From Chamaecrista fasciculata (Eukaryota; Streptophyta; Magnoliopsida; Fabales; Fabaceae), in the NCBI GenBank assembly GCA_003254925.1, contig QANZ01000236.1, positions 45,423 to 109,422 of the forward strand: a DNA stretch of 64,000 bases, in the 5' to 3' direction. Within the stretch, counting starts at the first letter, position 1. Each line of letters starts with the position of its first letter. Below, one piece after another: positions 35,700 through 47,409 of this stretch. A program made the translations under genes and the position numbers. The notes below the pieces were generated by a model. It did not search any database, was not told where the DNA came from, and saw nothing but the letters and a program-made list of their open reading frames with translations.

Positions 35700-36614
35700 C
35701 CTAGGTCAAATAGACATTTTGGTCCTCAAATTATGGAATAAGTTTCATTTTGGTCTTAAAATTATTTTTGGTTCCATTTTTGTAACATCCCATTGTTAAA
35801 AGGTACTAAATCGCAAGATTTAGAAGTTGTTACAAAGCAGGTGAGTATGATTTGTGAGTATAAACATGTTATAAGGGGTAAAATAATTGAAATAGAACCT
35901 GTGAGGACTAAACTGAAAAGTAAAGTAGCGAGGAGGAGGAGGAGGAGGAGGAGGAGGACAGGCTGATTGGTATGTGCGCACACCTAAGTCATGATGACCA
36001 CTGGTATTTGATCATGACATTTGTGCTGGCTTACCTATTGTGAGGTATTTAGTTGACACGATATGTCACCACCATCTTTATTGTATTATGAATTATCATG
36101 TTATCGTATCGTTGTGCTCGTATTCCTGTATAGTGGTACTGGGTCCTATATGGATGTAAGGATTGACACGTGAGTCCCCGCCAGCTTGCCAATTTTATAA
36201 TTTTTTATATATTAATAATATTCAGAATGGTTATATGTGATAGATGTTAATTAAATGTGAGTTTATTGGTTTGATATGTATGCTGTTTATTCACTTTTAG
36301 TTAGAAATGCATGTCTGAACCTTTGTTTGAAGTCTGTGTTTGTGTGGGGACCATGGGTTAAGTAGAGAGACTTAAACCCTACTGAGAATTTTCAAATTCT
36401 CACCCTATAACACTTTAGTTGTGAAAGTGCAGGTCTCAAGTTCGTAGAGTTCGTGCTGAGAGCTCAAGACGGACTGAGGTAGTTTATTTTAGTTTTATTG
36501 TTGTCTGTTGGCTGAGCTGGGCCCTGCGTGGCTCTGTAGAGGCAGAGCCTCATGTATCATTACCTATTTTTGATTTTTCTGAGTTTCAAAAAGAGCCGTG
36601 TAACACTGTTGCCT
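35700..36614 (+). mobile_element. Possible solo LTR remnant with adjoining 'ggtcc' repeat
   Basis: TGTAACATCCC at 35781 is a common Ty3-gypsy LTR start in plants. Downstream are an 8- to 9-unit GGA tract (about 35931-35957), 'ccctataacactttagttgtg' and a 'tgagctgggccctgcg' string of the kind seen in such LTRs. Immediately before it (35705-35780) is a short 'ttggtcctcaaattatgg' repeat. The end is not certain and no coding part remains. Confidence 0.3.
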
Positions 36615-37013
36615 TTTTAAATATTTGCCCCCTCTTTTATAAAAGTAACAACTGACACATGCCAGTCCAGAGGTGCGCTGCTCCAGCGCGTCTCTAGACA
36701 AGTTTATTTAAAAAAAAATTAAAATAAATCAAGTTGTGCCACGTGGCATAGTCTAATTGGTCCGTACCAAAATGGGAGGCGTGCTATAATAACGCGAAAC
36801 CTATTTTGATACCAAAAAAAAAATTGGTCATATGAGACCTTAAAGTTGGTGGTTGTTGTATTATTTAGATACAAAAACCAATCAATGTTTGATCTGTTTT
36901 ACTAAAAGAAAATATTTCAGAGAATGTCTTAAAATTCTATTTTACTATCAAATTCTGCTTTTCCTTCTTTTAGGACATTTTATAAAAAGCCTTTGTGCAA
37001 CCCTAACAAGAAG
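36615..37013. other. Intergenic sequence before the tRNA
   Basis: Includes a GC-richer patch (about 36660-36700) and no recognised gene. Confidence 0.3.
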
Positions 37014-37095
37014 GTGGGCGTGCCGGAGTGGTTATCGGGCATGACTAGAAATCATGTGGGCTCTGCCCGCGCAGGTTCGAATCCTGCCGCTCACG
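37014..37095 (+). tRNA. tRNA-Ser (anticodon AGA)
   Basis: 82-base cloverleaf. The acceptor stem GTGGGCG pairs with CGCTCAC, with one G-U. The anticodon stem CATGA/TCATG encloses the loop CTAGAAA, giving anticodon AGA. A long variable arm (TGGGCTCTGCCCG) follows, as required for serine tRNAs, then a B-box GGTTCGAATCC and discriminator G. A run of five T directly downstream (37097-37101) is the RNA polymerase III stop. No intron. Confidence 0.97.
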
Positions 37096-37214
37096 CTTTT
37101 TAATTATGCAGTGGGCACAATGGGCTACGGCCCAAAACGCAAACGATGCAGTTTTGGGCAATAACATGTACAATTAAATCCCAGCCCAAAACAGTAGAAG
37201 AATTTAAGAAGATT

Positions 37215-37705
37215 GAATGGTCATTTTGGTCGCTAATGTATGTCTTAATGTTCATTTTGGTCCTTTATACTTTAAATTGTTCAAATTGGTCCTAAATGAT
37301 GGTGAAATGTTTTATTTTGGCCCCAAACCATTGAATATGATCACATTTCTCTCGTTTCAAGTTCAAATGTGACGAGTTCAAAGCTATGTATTGCTCAGAA
37401 AGAATACTTTCTCTATTCAGTTTGAGTCGTAAACAAACGAGTTCAAATCAATCCTGAAAATAGATCACTCATTTCATGGTCAAACAAGTAATATTGATCA
37501 TATTTATCTTGTTTTAAGTTTAAATGCAATAAATTCAGAGCAACAAGTTCTTTGAAGTTGAGATGAAAGACGGGAGAAATATGATCAAATTCAATAATGG
37601 GGGACCAAAATGAAAGATTTTGCCAATATTTCAGACCAATTTAAATATTTTAAAATATAGAAAACCAAAATAAACATATATTTAGACGAAAGTAACCCTT
37701 TGACC
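37215..37705. repeat. Dispersed 'ggtcc...ggacc' repeat (family A)
   Basis: Left arm 'gtcattttggtcgctaatg' and 'ttcattttggtcc', right arm 'gggggaccaaaatgaaa' to 'aaccaaaataaaca'. The interior carries 'atcacatttctctcgtttca' and 'gtgacgagttcaaagct'. Nearly the same layout as the element in intron 1 of the GT14 gene. Confidence 0.7.
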
Positions 37706-37798
37706 TTCTAGAGCATTGGTGAGACTAAAGTAGTCAACTAAAGCCCATCCCAAAACCCTAGCCTCTTTTTCTGCTTGAAATCAAGGAGGCAACAAACC

Positions 37799-39345
37799 AT
37801 GGTAATCTTCCCTCTACTCTCGCATTACTATAATCGGTTCTATTCAGTATTATTGTTCTGTAGTTCCAATTTCGTTGCTTGAATTCCGAATGATTATTTC
37901 ATATTTTCATTGCTGATTTGCAGACAGGAGAGACTGTGAATCCAAAAGCTTATCCCTTGGCTGATGCCCAACTCACCATAACAATCATGGATCTTGTTCA
38001 GCAAGCTGCCAATTACAAGCAGCTCAAAAAGGGCGCTAATGAAGGTCTGATTTTTCTATTGCTGCTTATATTACTTCCCCTTCAGCCGATATTATTTGCT
38101 TTCAACATTGTAATCAGCATCGTTGGCTGTTTTCTTTTATTAATACATCATATTTATTTCAGCAACTAAGACACTGAACAGGGGTATTTCCGAGTTCATA
38201 GTGATGGCAGCAGACGCTGAGCCACTTGAGATTCTTCTCCATCTTCCTCTACTTGCCGAGGATAAGGTGAGTTCTCTATACGTGGACTAAATATATTGAA
38301 TGCTTTTGAATTGATATGCACTTAATTGGTTCATGTTTTGGAGATATGGAGAAAAATACAGGGTGAGGCTGTTAATAACTAGGATTCATTAATGAAATTT
38401 TGAGCGTTAGAAGATAAAAGGATAGGACTTATTGTTTTTGGTACTAATGTTACCTACAACTAAAAAAAATTGACCAACTAACCCTCCTTCCTAAATACAC
38501 ATCATTGGAAATCATACATTCATCTTCAGACCCCAAATACTTAAGTTTTTAGATATTTTCAAAGCATTTTGAAGACTTAGTTTAGAATGGACCAAAAGAT
38601 GCTTGCTGCCTGTTGCCCTGTGGCATCATTGCTTATTTTTTCAGTAGCTAGCTATTTAAAGTTCTAAACATCTAGTTATTGGAGTAGGATCAGTGAGAAT
38701 AATAAATTGACATAATCATGATATGCTGGCGGATAAATTAAGGTATTAGGTTCTGTATCAAGTCTTGCCTGTGTCTAATCAGCATTCAACACCACAACTT
38801 CTATAACAGTGCTAGATTTTGGAATTGCTACTGCTGTGATAGTATAATTGTGATCAGCTGCATAATTGTGATATGCTGGCGGATAGATTAAGGTATTAGG
38901 TTCTGCATCAAGTCTTGCTTGTGTCTCATCGGCATTGTGTCTAATATGTTCTAGTCTTCTAGTTGCTTTCGTTTCATTTTGATTCAACACCTCTACTTTT
39001 GTAACAATGCCAAATTTTGAAATTGCTACTGCTGTGAGAGTAATTACCTGTTTGAAATTTTCAGAACGTTCCATACGTATTTGTTCCGTCGAAACAAGCA
39101 TTAGGGCGAGCATGCGGCGTGACACGGCCAGTGATTGCATGTTCTGTGACAAGTAATGAGGGAAGTCAGTTGAAATCCCAAATACAACAACTAAAGGTTT
39201 GCTTTGCTATGTGCTTTGGTTCATGATTTACAGTTATTTGCTAACTACATTAGGCTATTGTGTGTATTCTTTTGATTGAAAAATATGCATGCTGAGTTTT
39301 GAGTGGAATGGAATGCAGGATGCTATTGAGAAGTTGTTAATCTGA
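37799..39345 (+). CDS. SNU13: SNU13 / NHP2-like protein 1 (15.5K RNA-binding protein)
   Basis: L7Ae-family RNA-binding protein that binds kink-turns in U4 snRNA and box C/D snoRNAs, acting in the spliceosome and in rRNA 2'-O-methylation. Five exons: 37799-37801 (only the ATG), 37924-38044, 38163-38266, 39065-39196 and 39319-39345, for 128 residues, the normal length. Recognisable motifs are [75 protein letters not shown] and the end [11 protein letters not shown]. The first exon has the start codon alone, with the donor right after it. Intron 3 carries a tandem duplication. Confidence 0.96.
38719..39046. repeat. Tandem duplication inside SNU13 intron 3
   Basis: A unit starting tgatatgctggcggat and ending 'attgctactgctgtga' is present at 38719-38845 and 38869-39046. 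The second copy has about 50 extra bases in its middle and scattered substitutions. Copy 2 ends shortly before the exon 4 acceptor. Confidence 0.85.
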
Positions 39346-40435
39346 GAAATGCAAGTCACTATGATGGGATTCTTGGGTTGTGCTGAACCCTTCTTCTTGG
39401 AGAATTTTTCTTGACTTTACCAATACAAAAGTATTAACATTTGTATACTCTCAAATTTTTAGAATATAAAGTTTTTTTTCTTTTTGCTCCAATTGCATGA
39501 ATTCAAATATTATTTATAAAATTTGAAAATAAATTAATAAACAGATATTTCACTCCTTTGGATGAGGGTTTTTTTTTCTTTGAAAAAAAGAATAAATGAT
39601 GAATAAATGAATTGCAAATATTCTAAGATTGACTCTTTCAGCAAATCAATATGGGAAACCACTTCTTTTTCAGCAAAAATAAATAGTGCTTCAATGTTTC
39701 ATATTGTCTATAGATAAATAAAGAACAAGTCAAGCTCTGAATTAAATGTCAGTGTCACTATTATATACAGAATATGAGATGAGATAATGAGAATGAGAGG
39801 AAAATCTTTCCAATGACAATATGTAAAAGAATATTAATTAGAAAAGAAATATAATTTCTTATATAAAGTGAAAATCAATATAGTTTAAACCAAATAACTA
39901 CAAATATTATAACAAACCTAAACATCATTAGTAATGTCACTATCTTAACTTGTTAAATAAATAAATCACATCATTCTATGTCTCTATTACAATTTATATC
40001 AAAGTTCTATGATTTTTTTCCTTTTTTTGTAGAAAAAGTAGTCTATTATTCATTGATTGAAATGGGCTCAAAACTATGATTATTATTACCCAAAAACAAA
40101 AAAAGGGCTCAAAAGTCAAAACTATTAATTATTGTGAATATAACTTATTTCGGTCACTTTCGTTTAGGTTACCCCTATTATGTTATCTAACTGGCAAACT
40201 GGCCTTTTACCAAAGGCAAAGACTACGTGGTAACTTTCTTTTTTAGGTAAAATATATTTGAGGCTAGGATAAATTATAATTTTCTATTTTCATATTTTAA
40301 GAATTAAGTTTAATCTTCTTGATAAGTCATTTATATCTTACATTGGAGAAACCTTCTTATTTGTTGTGAATAAAATAATTTTTTTATATTATGATACTAT
40401 AGTTTTGTTTTAGCTTATTGTGATACTGTAGCTTA
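39346..40435. other. Intergenic region after SNU13
   Basis: Beyond a short 3' UTR the sequence is AT-rich and repeat-poor, with no recognised gene. Confidence 0.3.
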
Positions 40436-40446
40436 TCTATATCTAT

Positions 40447-40919
40447 ATTTATAGCTATACTATTATATATGGCTAAGGCGCTTTTTGGTAGTCGGTCTTT
40501 TAGAACAATAGTATAAAATAAATTATGTTAAATATAAAACATGAAAATATAAATTAAAAACAAAATAAAATGAACCCACGTTTCCAACCCCCCACGTTCG
40601 TATAAGTTCATGTAAATATAATATACTAGGGGTTTGGTGTGTAACGTTTGAATTGATTTTTATATTGATAAAAGAGTAAGTTTGGGATCAATTTGAGAAA
40701 TTATAAAAATATGTAAGACTCATCTAAAATAAATAAAATATTTAGGATCAATTTGAAATTACCTCGTATGGGGAGAGTGAGTGGGGAGAGAAAGTTGTGG
40801 CATTTTTTAATTTTTAATTGTTTTTTTGCATTTTTTTTAATTCATTTATTTTTTTAAAAAAGTGGGGAGAGTGAGTGGAGAGAGAGAGTGAGGGTTTAGC
40901 CATATAATATAGTATAGAT
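40447..40919. mobile_element. Two facing Helitron-type 5' ends
   Basis: A plus-strand end, 'ctatactattatatatggct' (about 40461), faces a minus-strand end that reads TCTATACTATATTATATGGC from 40918. The minus-strand unit may end CCCCTAG at about 40625-40631 (on the plus strand ctagggg), a CTRR-type Helitron 3' end. The whole could instead be a MITE with imperfect terminal inverted repeats of about 25 bp. Confidence 0.45.
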
Positions 40920-41167
40920 ATAAAAAAAACACTCCCAAAAAAAAAATGTAACCCCCCCTCCCCCAATGTTAATGGTAAAATAATAAATTTAAATTATTAA
41001 AAATATTTCTAAAAATTATTATTAAATTAATGAAAAATTTAATAGAAACAAGTCATTTTATTAAAATTTTTATTATTTTAAAGTATAATAAAATTACAAA
41101 TTACTTTATAATATAATTTTAACGTTACATACATATTTGCGTGTTGTTTTATATATATATATATATA

Positions 41168-41343
41168 TCATATATTATATGGCTCCACCCCTTTCTGGTT
41201 GTCCATGTTTAAAACTATAGTCTATGAAATTAAAAATAGAAGAAAATTTACTATTTGGTCTCTCTTTCTTTACTAAGTTAACAATTTAGTCCCTTATTTA
41301 TTCTACATACATATTTGCGTGCCCTAACACGCAAAGCCCCTAA
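41168..41343 (+). mobile_element. Very small Helitron-like element
   Basis: Starts with TC after an A (41167) and ends CTAA before a T (41344), the insertion pattern of Helitrons. A perfect 8-bp hairpin, TTTGCGTG ccctaa CACGCAAA (41314-41335), lies five bases before the CTAA end. The 5' part, 'catatattatatggctcc', resembles the Helitron-type ends at 40.4-40.9 kb. It is 176 bp and non-coding, and may have picked up part of another repeat ('tttactatttggtctct'). Confidence 0.7.
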
Positions 41344-41344
41344 T

Positions 41345-42930
41345 ATATATATATATATATATATATATGCATGCGGGAGCACCTTCTCTTTGGCATGTAG
41401 TGCTAGTAGTCTTTTATTTTATTCGAAAACTTCTTATATGAGCCCTATCTTCTATATTCCAATGATGTTGTGGATAGAAGTTTGCTAGTATTAAGGTTTT
41501 AATCAAGATCATTTATATTTTTTTAATTAGAAAGTTAATTTTATTGATAAAATAAAACTGTGAGATACTTTCATGACATATATCAAACTTCAAGGAATTC
41601 AAATGTCATTTTTTGTAAAGAAAATGCCTGAAATATAGATTTGGTAAATTAGATAAGAAGTTAACGTATTTTATTCTGATTATAAACCACACAATTGAAG
41701 TAAATTAAAGTCAATTTTCAATTATTTATTTTTGTTGGGGTGTTATCTTACCATAGTCAAATAGCGACACAAGTCGAATTTAGATTAATCAGAACAAAAT
41801 TCTAAATTAGATTAAAAAAAAAGACAATTCTATCACATTTATATGTGTACATAACATTTAAAACATCTGAAAAAACATTGTTATTAGAAAAATTAAGGTA
41901 TTATATCAAATAGAATGTAAATTAAAAACTTTAAAAGATTAAATATTTATTTTTTTCAAAAAAAGATATTATTTAAATTTAAAATCCTTAATTAACTTTA
42001 AAAAAATCTAAAATGTACTGGACAATAAATAAACAAAAAAAGAAAGAACTCATCACTGTGAATCCCACTCACTTTTTCAAAACTTGAACTTTGATAAGCC
42101 ATAAATGCTACCATTAGCACACCAGTACACCACCACTAATAGGTAAGTCTCACTCTCTCACCCACTTTCCCTTCATGCGTATTCATTCATATATATATAT
42201 AAATATATATTCTTCACTGTGTATGAAATAAAGATAAATTAAAAATAAAGCTTTGAAGAGTTTAAACTTTTGAATCGAGACACTAATTTTTATTTTTATT
42301 TCACATACAACAAATAAATAAATATATAACTTACTTATCTCCCCCTAATTTGACACCTATGACCTATCCAACGATCAAGTGCTACTTTTGTTCTCCCACT
42401 TTCTCTTTTTTACATTCAAAACTGATTTTTGACTTTTGAATACATGCTAATCATACTTTCTATTTACACTTCATTATGAGCCACTTTTTTTTTTTCCTTA
42501 TTATATTAAAGGGTATTGTTAATGGAGCTCAAACTGTTATTATTAATTAGTACTTCTTTAAAATATTTATTTATTTTTATATAAAAAGAATACCGCTCCA
42601 TAGTATTACTCTAGTCTCTATATGAAAATTAGGCAGTTACTGATTTTTCCTCTTTTGTTGCATCTAGCCCTTTAGGTTTTGATAAAGAAGATCATATTTA
42701 TATGTAAACATATATACATGTATGTTGTCATAGATTAATTGTATTATATATTGAAATATGAAATAAGAAGACCATTTGATCTAATTTTATTTTCATAACA
42801 CTGATATAGTGTATAGTAATACTTGTTTTATTAAAGTAACTCAACTAAGCCAATGGATGATTTATTATTAATTTATCATGTAATATATCTTGATATAAGA
42901 TTCTGACTTTATATCTGCCAAAAAAAAGGC
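41345..42930. other. Intergenic AT-rich region
   Basis: Starts with a TA microsatellite (41344-41368). No gene or delimited transposon recognised. Confidence 0.3.
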
Positions 42931-43640
42931 AAAACACCCTTTCGTGCCCCTAACGTTTGCAGTGATTTTCAGTTATGTCCTTAAGTTTTATTTTGTTCGG
43001 GCGTGCCCTCAATGTGAAACTAACATTTCAATTATGCCCCCAATTTTGACTCAATGCCCATGTGACAATTTTTTTTACTTATGTGTCATTTTTTTGGTCT
43101 GACTTGAATACGTGGCATGATGACTGGACATTTCTATTTTTTTTTTCCACTGTGGCATGATGACTGGATTTACATTTTTGAACATAAAAATTGAGTAAAC
43201 TAGCAAATCTAATTTCAATTTAGTCCAAATGAATGAAGATGATGAAAAGAGGGGAAATTGAGAATAATGGGATAAGAATGGGTGAGGGACCTAATTGCTC
43301 AAATTAGATTTTTTAGGGTTTAGGGTTTAAAATTTTAGAGTTTAGGGTTTAGAGTTTATAGTTTTAAGGTTTTAGGGTTTTTAATACTTTTAAGGACTAA
43401 ATTGAAGTGTTTGGAAGAGTTTTGAGACACTTTACAATTTTATTTTAGGGTTTTACATTTTTCATCATCTTCATTCATTTTAGTCACACTTAAAACAAAA
43501 GATATATGACCACATTTATTATTATTGAGACCAATTTGAGAAATTATAGAAATTTATTAGACCAACATGAAACAAATGAAACATACAAAACCAATTTGGA
43601 ATCCACCATCCACCTCATAAGGGACCAATTTGAAATTTTG
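42930..43640. repeat. Repeat-rich stretch upstream of the GT14 gene
   Basis: 42935-43200 has 'gcccctaacgtttgcagtg', 'gcgtgccctcaatg' and a direct repeat of 'gtggcatgatgactgga' (43112 and 43153). 43305-43385 has clustered TTTAGGG-like heptamers. 43525-43635 has 'gaccaatttgagaaatt' and 'gggaccaatttgaaat' strings of the ggtcc repeats. Confidence 0.5.
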
Positions 43641-43900
43641 CATATATGTTAATAAGTATTGTAAAGATGATAGTAATTAGAAAAAGAAAAATTAGTGTGA
43701 AATACAAAAAGTGATCTTTCAATTTCAATTTGAATCCATCACATGATTTACATCTCTCTCTGCATCGTCCACTACCACCACTATCTTTACCACTACCATC
43801 CATAATTATCATTCTCATATTCTCATTATTCAGATTCTCTCTACTTTACTTTTTTTTTTTTTTCTTCTCCTTCTTCTTCATTCTCACCATTACACTTTTC

Positions 43901-46900
43901 ATGGAAACCAACAAGCTTCACATTCAGAAGAAGAAATGCTTCGTTCCTCTTGTTTTCTCTCTCCTCCTCTCCACCTTCCTCCTCTTCCTCTCCGTCTTCC
44001 TCTCCTCCTCACACTTCCGCGTTCAACCTTCTTCGCCGCTTCCTCTCGACGAAATAACGCCGCGTTTCGTCGAATCCAAGCTTCGCGTCTCTCCGACCTC
44101 CGCCGCCTCCGCCGTTCCCAGACTCGCCTACTTGATTTCTGGATCTGCCGGCGACGGCGATAGTCTCAAGCGGACGCTCAAGGCGCTGTACCATCCGAGG
44201 AATCAGTACGCCGTGCATTTGGACCTCGAGGCGTCGGAAGAAGAGAGGTTAGACTTGGCCGAATTCGTCAGAAACGAGCCTCTGTTTGCTAGATTAAGCA
44301 ATGTGAGGATGATTGTGAAGGCTAATTTGGTGACTTACAGAGGCCCTACTATGGTTACTAATACGCTTCACGCCGCCGCCGTTTTGCTCCGGGAAGCCGG
44401 AGATTGGGATTGGTTCGTTAACCTCAGCGCTTCCGATTATCCATTGGTCACACAGGATGGTACGTTAGGTTATTACTTCTTATTACTTACTTTTACTCGT
44501 CTGCTCAATTTCTGTTTCGTTTTCTGGAATTCCATCCATCAATTTTAGGGGATTCGTTTATTTGCTCTGAGATGAGTGCGGAATCTTGTGATTATAAAAT
44601 TAATGCTGTTTTGTGTTGGGATGCAACTGCGAGAATCATGAATTTGTTGTTGATTAAATTAATCGTTGCTTAAATGCTTTATAGATAATGCTATATTTGT
44701 CGGTGGAGGGCATGCTCATGAGCTCATCTATTATACTCAAGAATATTTTGAATTTTCATAAAGGCTCATTTTTGTCCTAAATATATGTCCTAATGTTCAT
44801 TTGGATCCATTATGCTTCAAAATGTTCAAATTGATCCTAAATGTTTGCAAAATGTTTCATTTTGGTCCCAACTATTGAATATGGCTTGTTTCATGTTCAA
44901 ACGTGACGAGTTTAGAGCCAGATATTGTTTTCGAAGAGTACTTTCTCTATCCGGTTGGGGCTATCAAAAAACGAGGTCAAATTGATCCTAAAAGTAGACC
45001 TCTCGTTTCATGGTCAAACAAACAAAATTGATCATATCTCTCTCGTTTTAAATTTAAGTGTGACGAATTCAGAACTACGAGTTCCTCTTAACAAGTTCTT
45101 TGAACTTGAAATGAGAAACGAGAGAAATATGACTAAATTCAATAGTTTGGGACCAAAATAAAACATTTCACCAATATTTAGGACCAAAATGAATCATTTT
45201 GCTAACATTTAAGATCAATTTAAACATTTTAAAACATAACGAACCAAAATGAACATTAAGGCATCCGGACAGAATGTATTTGTTTGATAAACTATAAATA
45301 GAGTTAATTTTAAACTTTTCACTACTAATAAGCTTTTTTTTTTTTTTTCCTGAAGTGCCATATCTCTTTTTCTCTTGGAAGCTTTCAGAATTGCTAACTT
45401 TTTGCTCTCTAGTTTCTTTGAATGTGATAATTCCGATATAATAAAGAAATGATAATTTTCTTACACATGCTAAACACAAATGTATTAAAAGTAAGTTTTT
45501 TAAGTACTAAAAAGTAAGAAAATTGTCTCGTATAGCTTACGTCGTGAAGGGTTTTTACCAAGAACAACTCCACCTTTGAACTAATTGAACTTTTCACCAT
45601 TCAAATTTGAAGGACCCACAAACTAATTTTAATGACCATTAACTGACTCTTTCAATATGCATTACCTCTTTTGTGTACAGATATGCTGCATACACTTTCC
45701 ACTGTACCGAGGCATCTTAATTTCATTGAACATACCAGTGATATTGGCTGGAAGGAGTAAGTTGTTGAATTTTTTTAATAATTTTGCTAATTGTTTGTTT
45801 TGCTATTTTTTCTTCAACATTAATATTAAAAACAAATTATAAAAGATAACTTCTCACCTGTAAAATTTTACTATTTTGAATAGGCATCAGAGGGCCAGGC
45901 CTATCATAATCGATCCAGGCCTTTATAGTGTGCATAAATCTGATGTATTTTGGGTGACACAGAAAAGAAGTGTGCCCACAGCTTATAAGCTATTTACAGG
46001 TGAGAAACCTGGTTCCTTTAGTCTCTCATTTTTACTCTATCTCTATCTTGTTCTACTCCTCATAACTGCCTTCAAACTAAGAATGTCCAAGTGGTTAATG
46101 AGGTTTATAAACTTCAATTGGGAATATAAATATAATTAGTTAGAGCAGATAAAAGTCAAACAATTTTTTTATTAAAGAAAATGAGAGAGAGAGAGAGAGA
46201 GAGGCCAATGTCCAATGGTACTGTTAAACTTTTAAGATCATAGTACTTTTGAATTTAAGGACTTCAACGGATGGTGATTTAGATTGTGATGTCTGTATCT
46301 GTTCCCCATAAATTAATATATCAATAACTTTTTTTTATTGCTTTCCGTAATTGATTGGCATAATTTTTGGGGAAGTTAAACTTACAATTGATATTCCTAC
46401 CTCTAGCTGAGTTGAAATTTCACTTCTTGATGCTCTCAGGTTCGGCCTGGATGATGCTCTCTCGTCCATTTATTGAATACTGTTTATGGGGTTGGGATAA
46501 TTTGCCCAGGATAGTGTTGATGTATTATGCCAATTTTCTATCATCCCCTGAAGGGTATTTTCACACAGTCATCTGCAATGCTGATGAGTTTCGCAATACT
46601 ACTGTGAACCATGACCTCCACTTCATATCATGGGACAACCCTCCAAAACAACACCCACATTTCCTTACAGTTCATGACTACCAGAGAATGGTGAACAGCC
46701 ATGCTCCTTTTGCAAGAAAATTTGGCCGGAATGAGTCGGTCCTGGATAAAATTGACTCTGAGCTCTTGGGCCGAAATGCCAATGGTTTTGTTCCTGGTGG
46801 ATGGTTCAATCAAGCAAATCCAAACATCACCAAACCAAATTATGTTGTGAGAAATATCACAGATCTTAGGCCAGGTCCTGGGGCTGATAGGCTAAAGCAA

Positions 46901-46966
46901 CTAATCAATGGTTTGTTATCTGCAGAGGATTTTAAGGCAAAGCAGTGCTCATACAACCTGAGTTAA
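43901..46966 (+). CDS. GT14 glycosyltransferase (Core-2/I-branching, plant GlcAT14-like)
   Basis: Golgi type II membrane glycosyltransferase of family GT14. Characterised plant members are beta-glucuronosyltransferases acting on arabinogalactan proteins. Four exons: 43901-44459, 45681-45756, 45884-45999 and 46440-46966, all frame-keeping, giving 425 residues. A short cytosolic start (METNKLHIQKKK) precedes one membrane anchor (about residues 13-34). The catalytic region has RLAYLISGSAGD, LVTYRGPTMVTNTLHAAA, WFVNLSASDYPLVTQDD, RPIIIDPGLY, GSAWMMLSRPFIEYCLWGWDNLPR, YFHTVICNA and DLHFISWDNPPKQHP. The start at 43901 was preferred to an in-frame Met at 43730, whose extension is low-complexity. Intron 1 holds a 500-bp repeat. 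Exact acceptor is not predictable from sequence. Confidence 0.93.
44760..45262. repeat. Family A repeat inside GT14 intron 1
   Basis: Left arm 'tttttgtcctaaatatatg' and 'taatgttcatttggatcc', right arm 'ggaccaaaatgaatcat' and 'gaaccaaaatgaacatta'. The interior has 'catatctctctcgtttta' and 'gtgacgaattcagaactacg'. Parallels the 37.2-37.7 kb element. Confidence 0.75.
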
Positions 46967-47275
46967 GCAAACCAACTACTAGACTCATTTTTGCTTTTCC
47001 ATCTCTCAACAACGAACTGGCAGATAAATTCTTTTATCAGTTAAATCAGGAGGTTCCCATGGGATCAAACGGGAAGAATGAAAATACTCAACAGAAGAAC
47101 GAAATGATCGCCTCTCTGCAACTACTCTTTACCTCTGACCTATTTTATACAGAGGTTTGAAACACAACCACAAATTTGTGGTTACTATATATCAGATGGT
47201 TCACACGATTTATAAATTGTATTGGATTACAATTCATCTTTGAAATTGTTGTACTCTGTAGAATGTCCTGACAGT
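46967..47275. other. Putative 3' UTR of the GT14 gene
   Basis: Sequence just after the GT14 stop, without other features. The palindromic element at 47276 follows. Confidence 0.35.
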
Positions 47276-47309
47276 CAAGGTTATTAAGATCGAGATCTTA
47301 ATAACCTTG
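47276..47309. mobile_element. 34-bp inverted repeat with 8-bp target duplication
   Basis: Sixteen bases (CAAGGTTATTAAGATC), a two-base centre GA, then the exact inverse of the sixteen. It is flanked on both sides by CTGACAGT (47268-47275 and 47310-47317), an 8-bp direct repeat of the kind made by hAT transposases. The arm resembles the terminal repeat of the dispersed element at 49908 ('caatgttgtcaagatcgag'). It looks like a transposon reduced to its two ends. Confidence 0.75.
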
Positions 47310-47409
47310 CTGACAGTAAATATAAGAATAAGGGAGTTCATGAAGATTTTGGTACTACGTAGACTGCCTAGAAATAAGTTACAAATAACTACTGTCCTGA
47401 CAAATAATT

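Noticed and set aside
38775-39152. Minus-strand 125-codon frame in SNU13 intron 3 and exon 4
   Set aside because: It runs through the tandem duplication and antisense to a real exon; its internal repeats come from the duplicated DNA.
43730-43900. Upstream start of the GT14 protein
   Set aside because: The added segment is Phe/Leu low-complexity from a pyrimidine tract; the Met at 43901 gives the normal short cytosolic tail and anchor.
46085-46320. Possible SINE in GT14 intron 3
   Set aside because: An A-box-like 'caagtggttaatgag' is present, but no B-box or target duplication was found.
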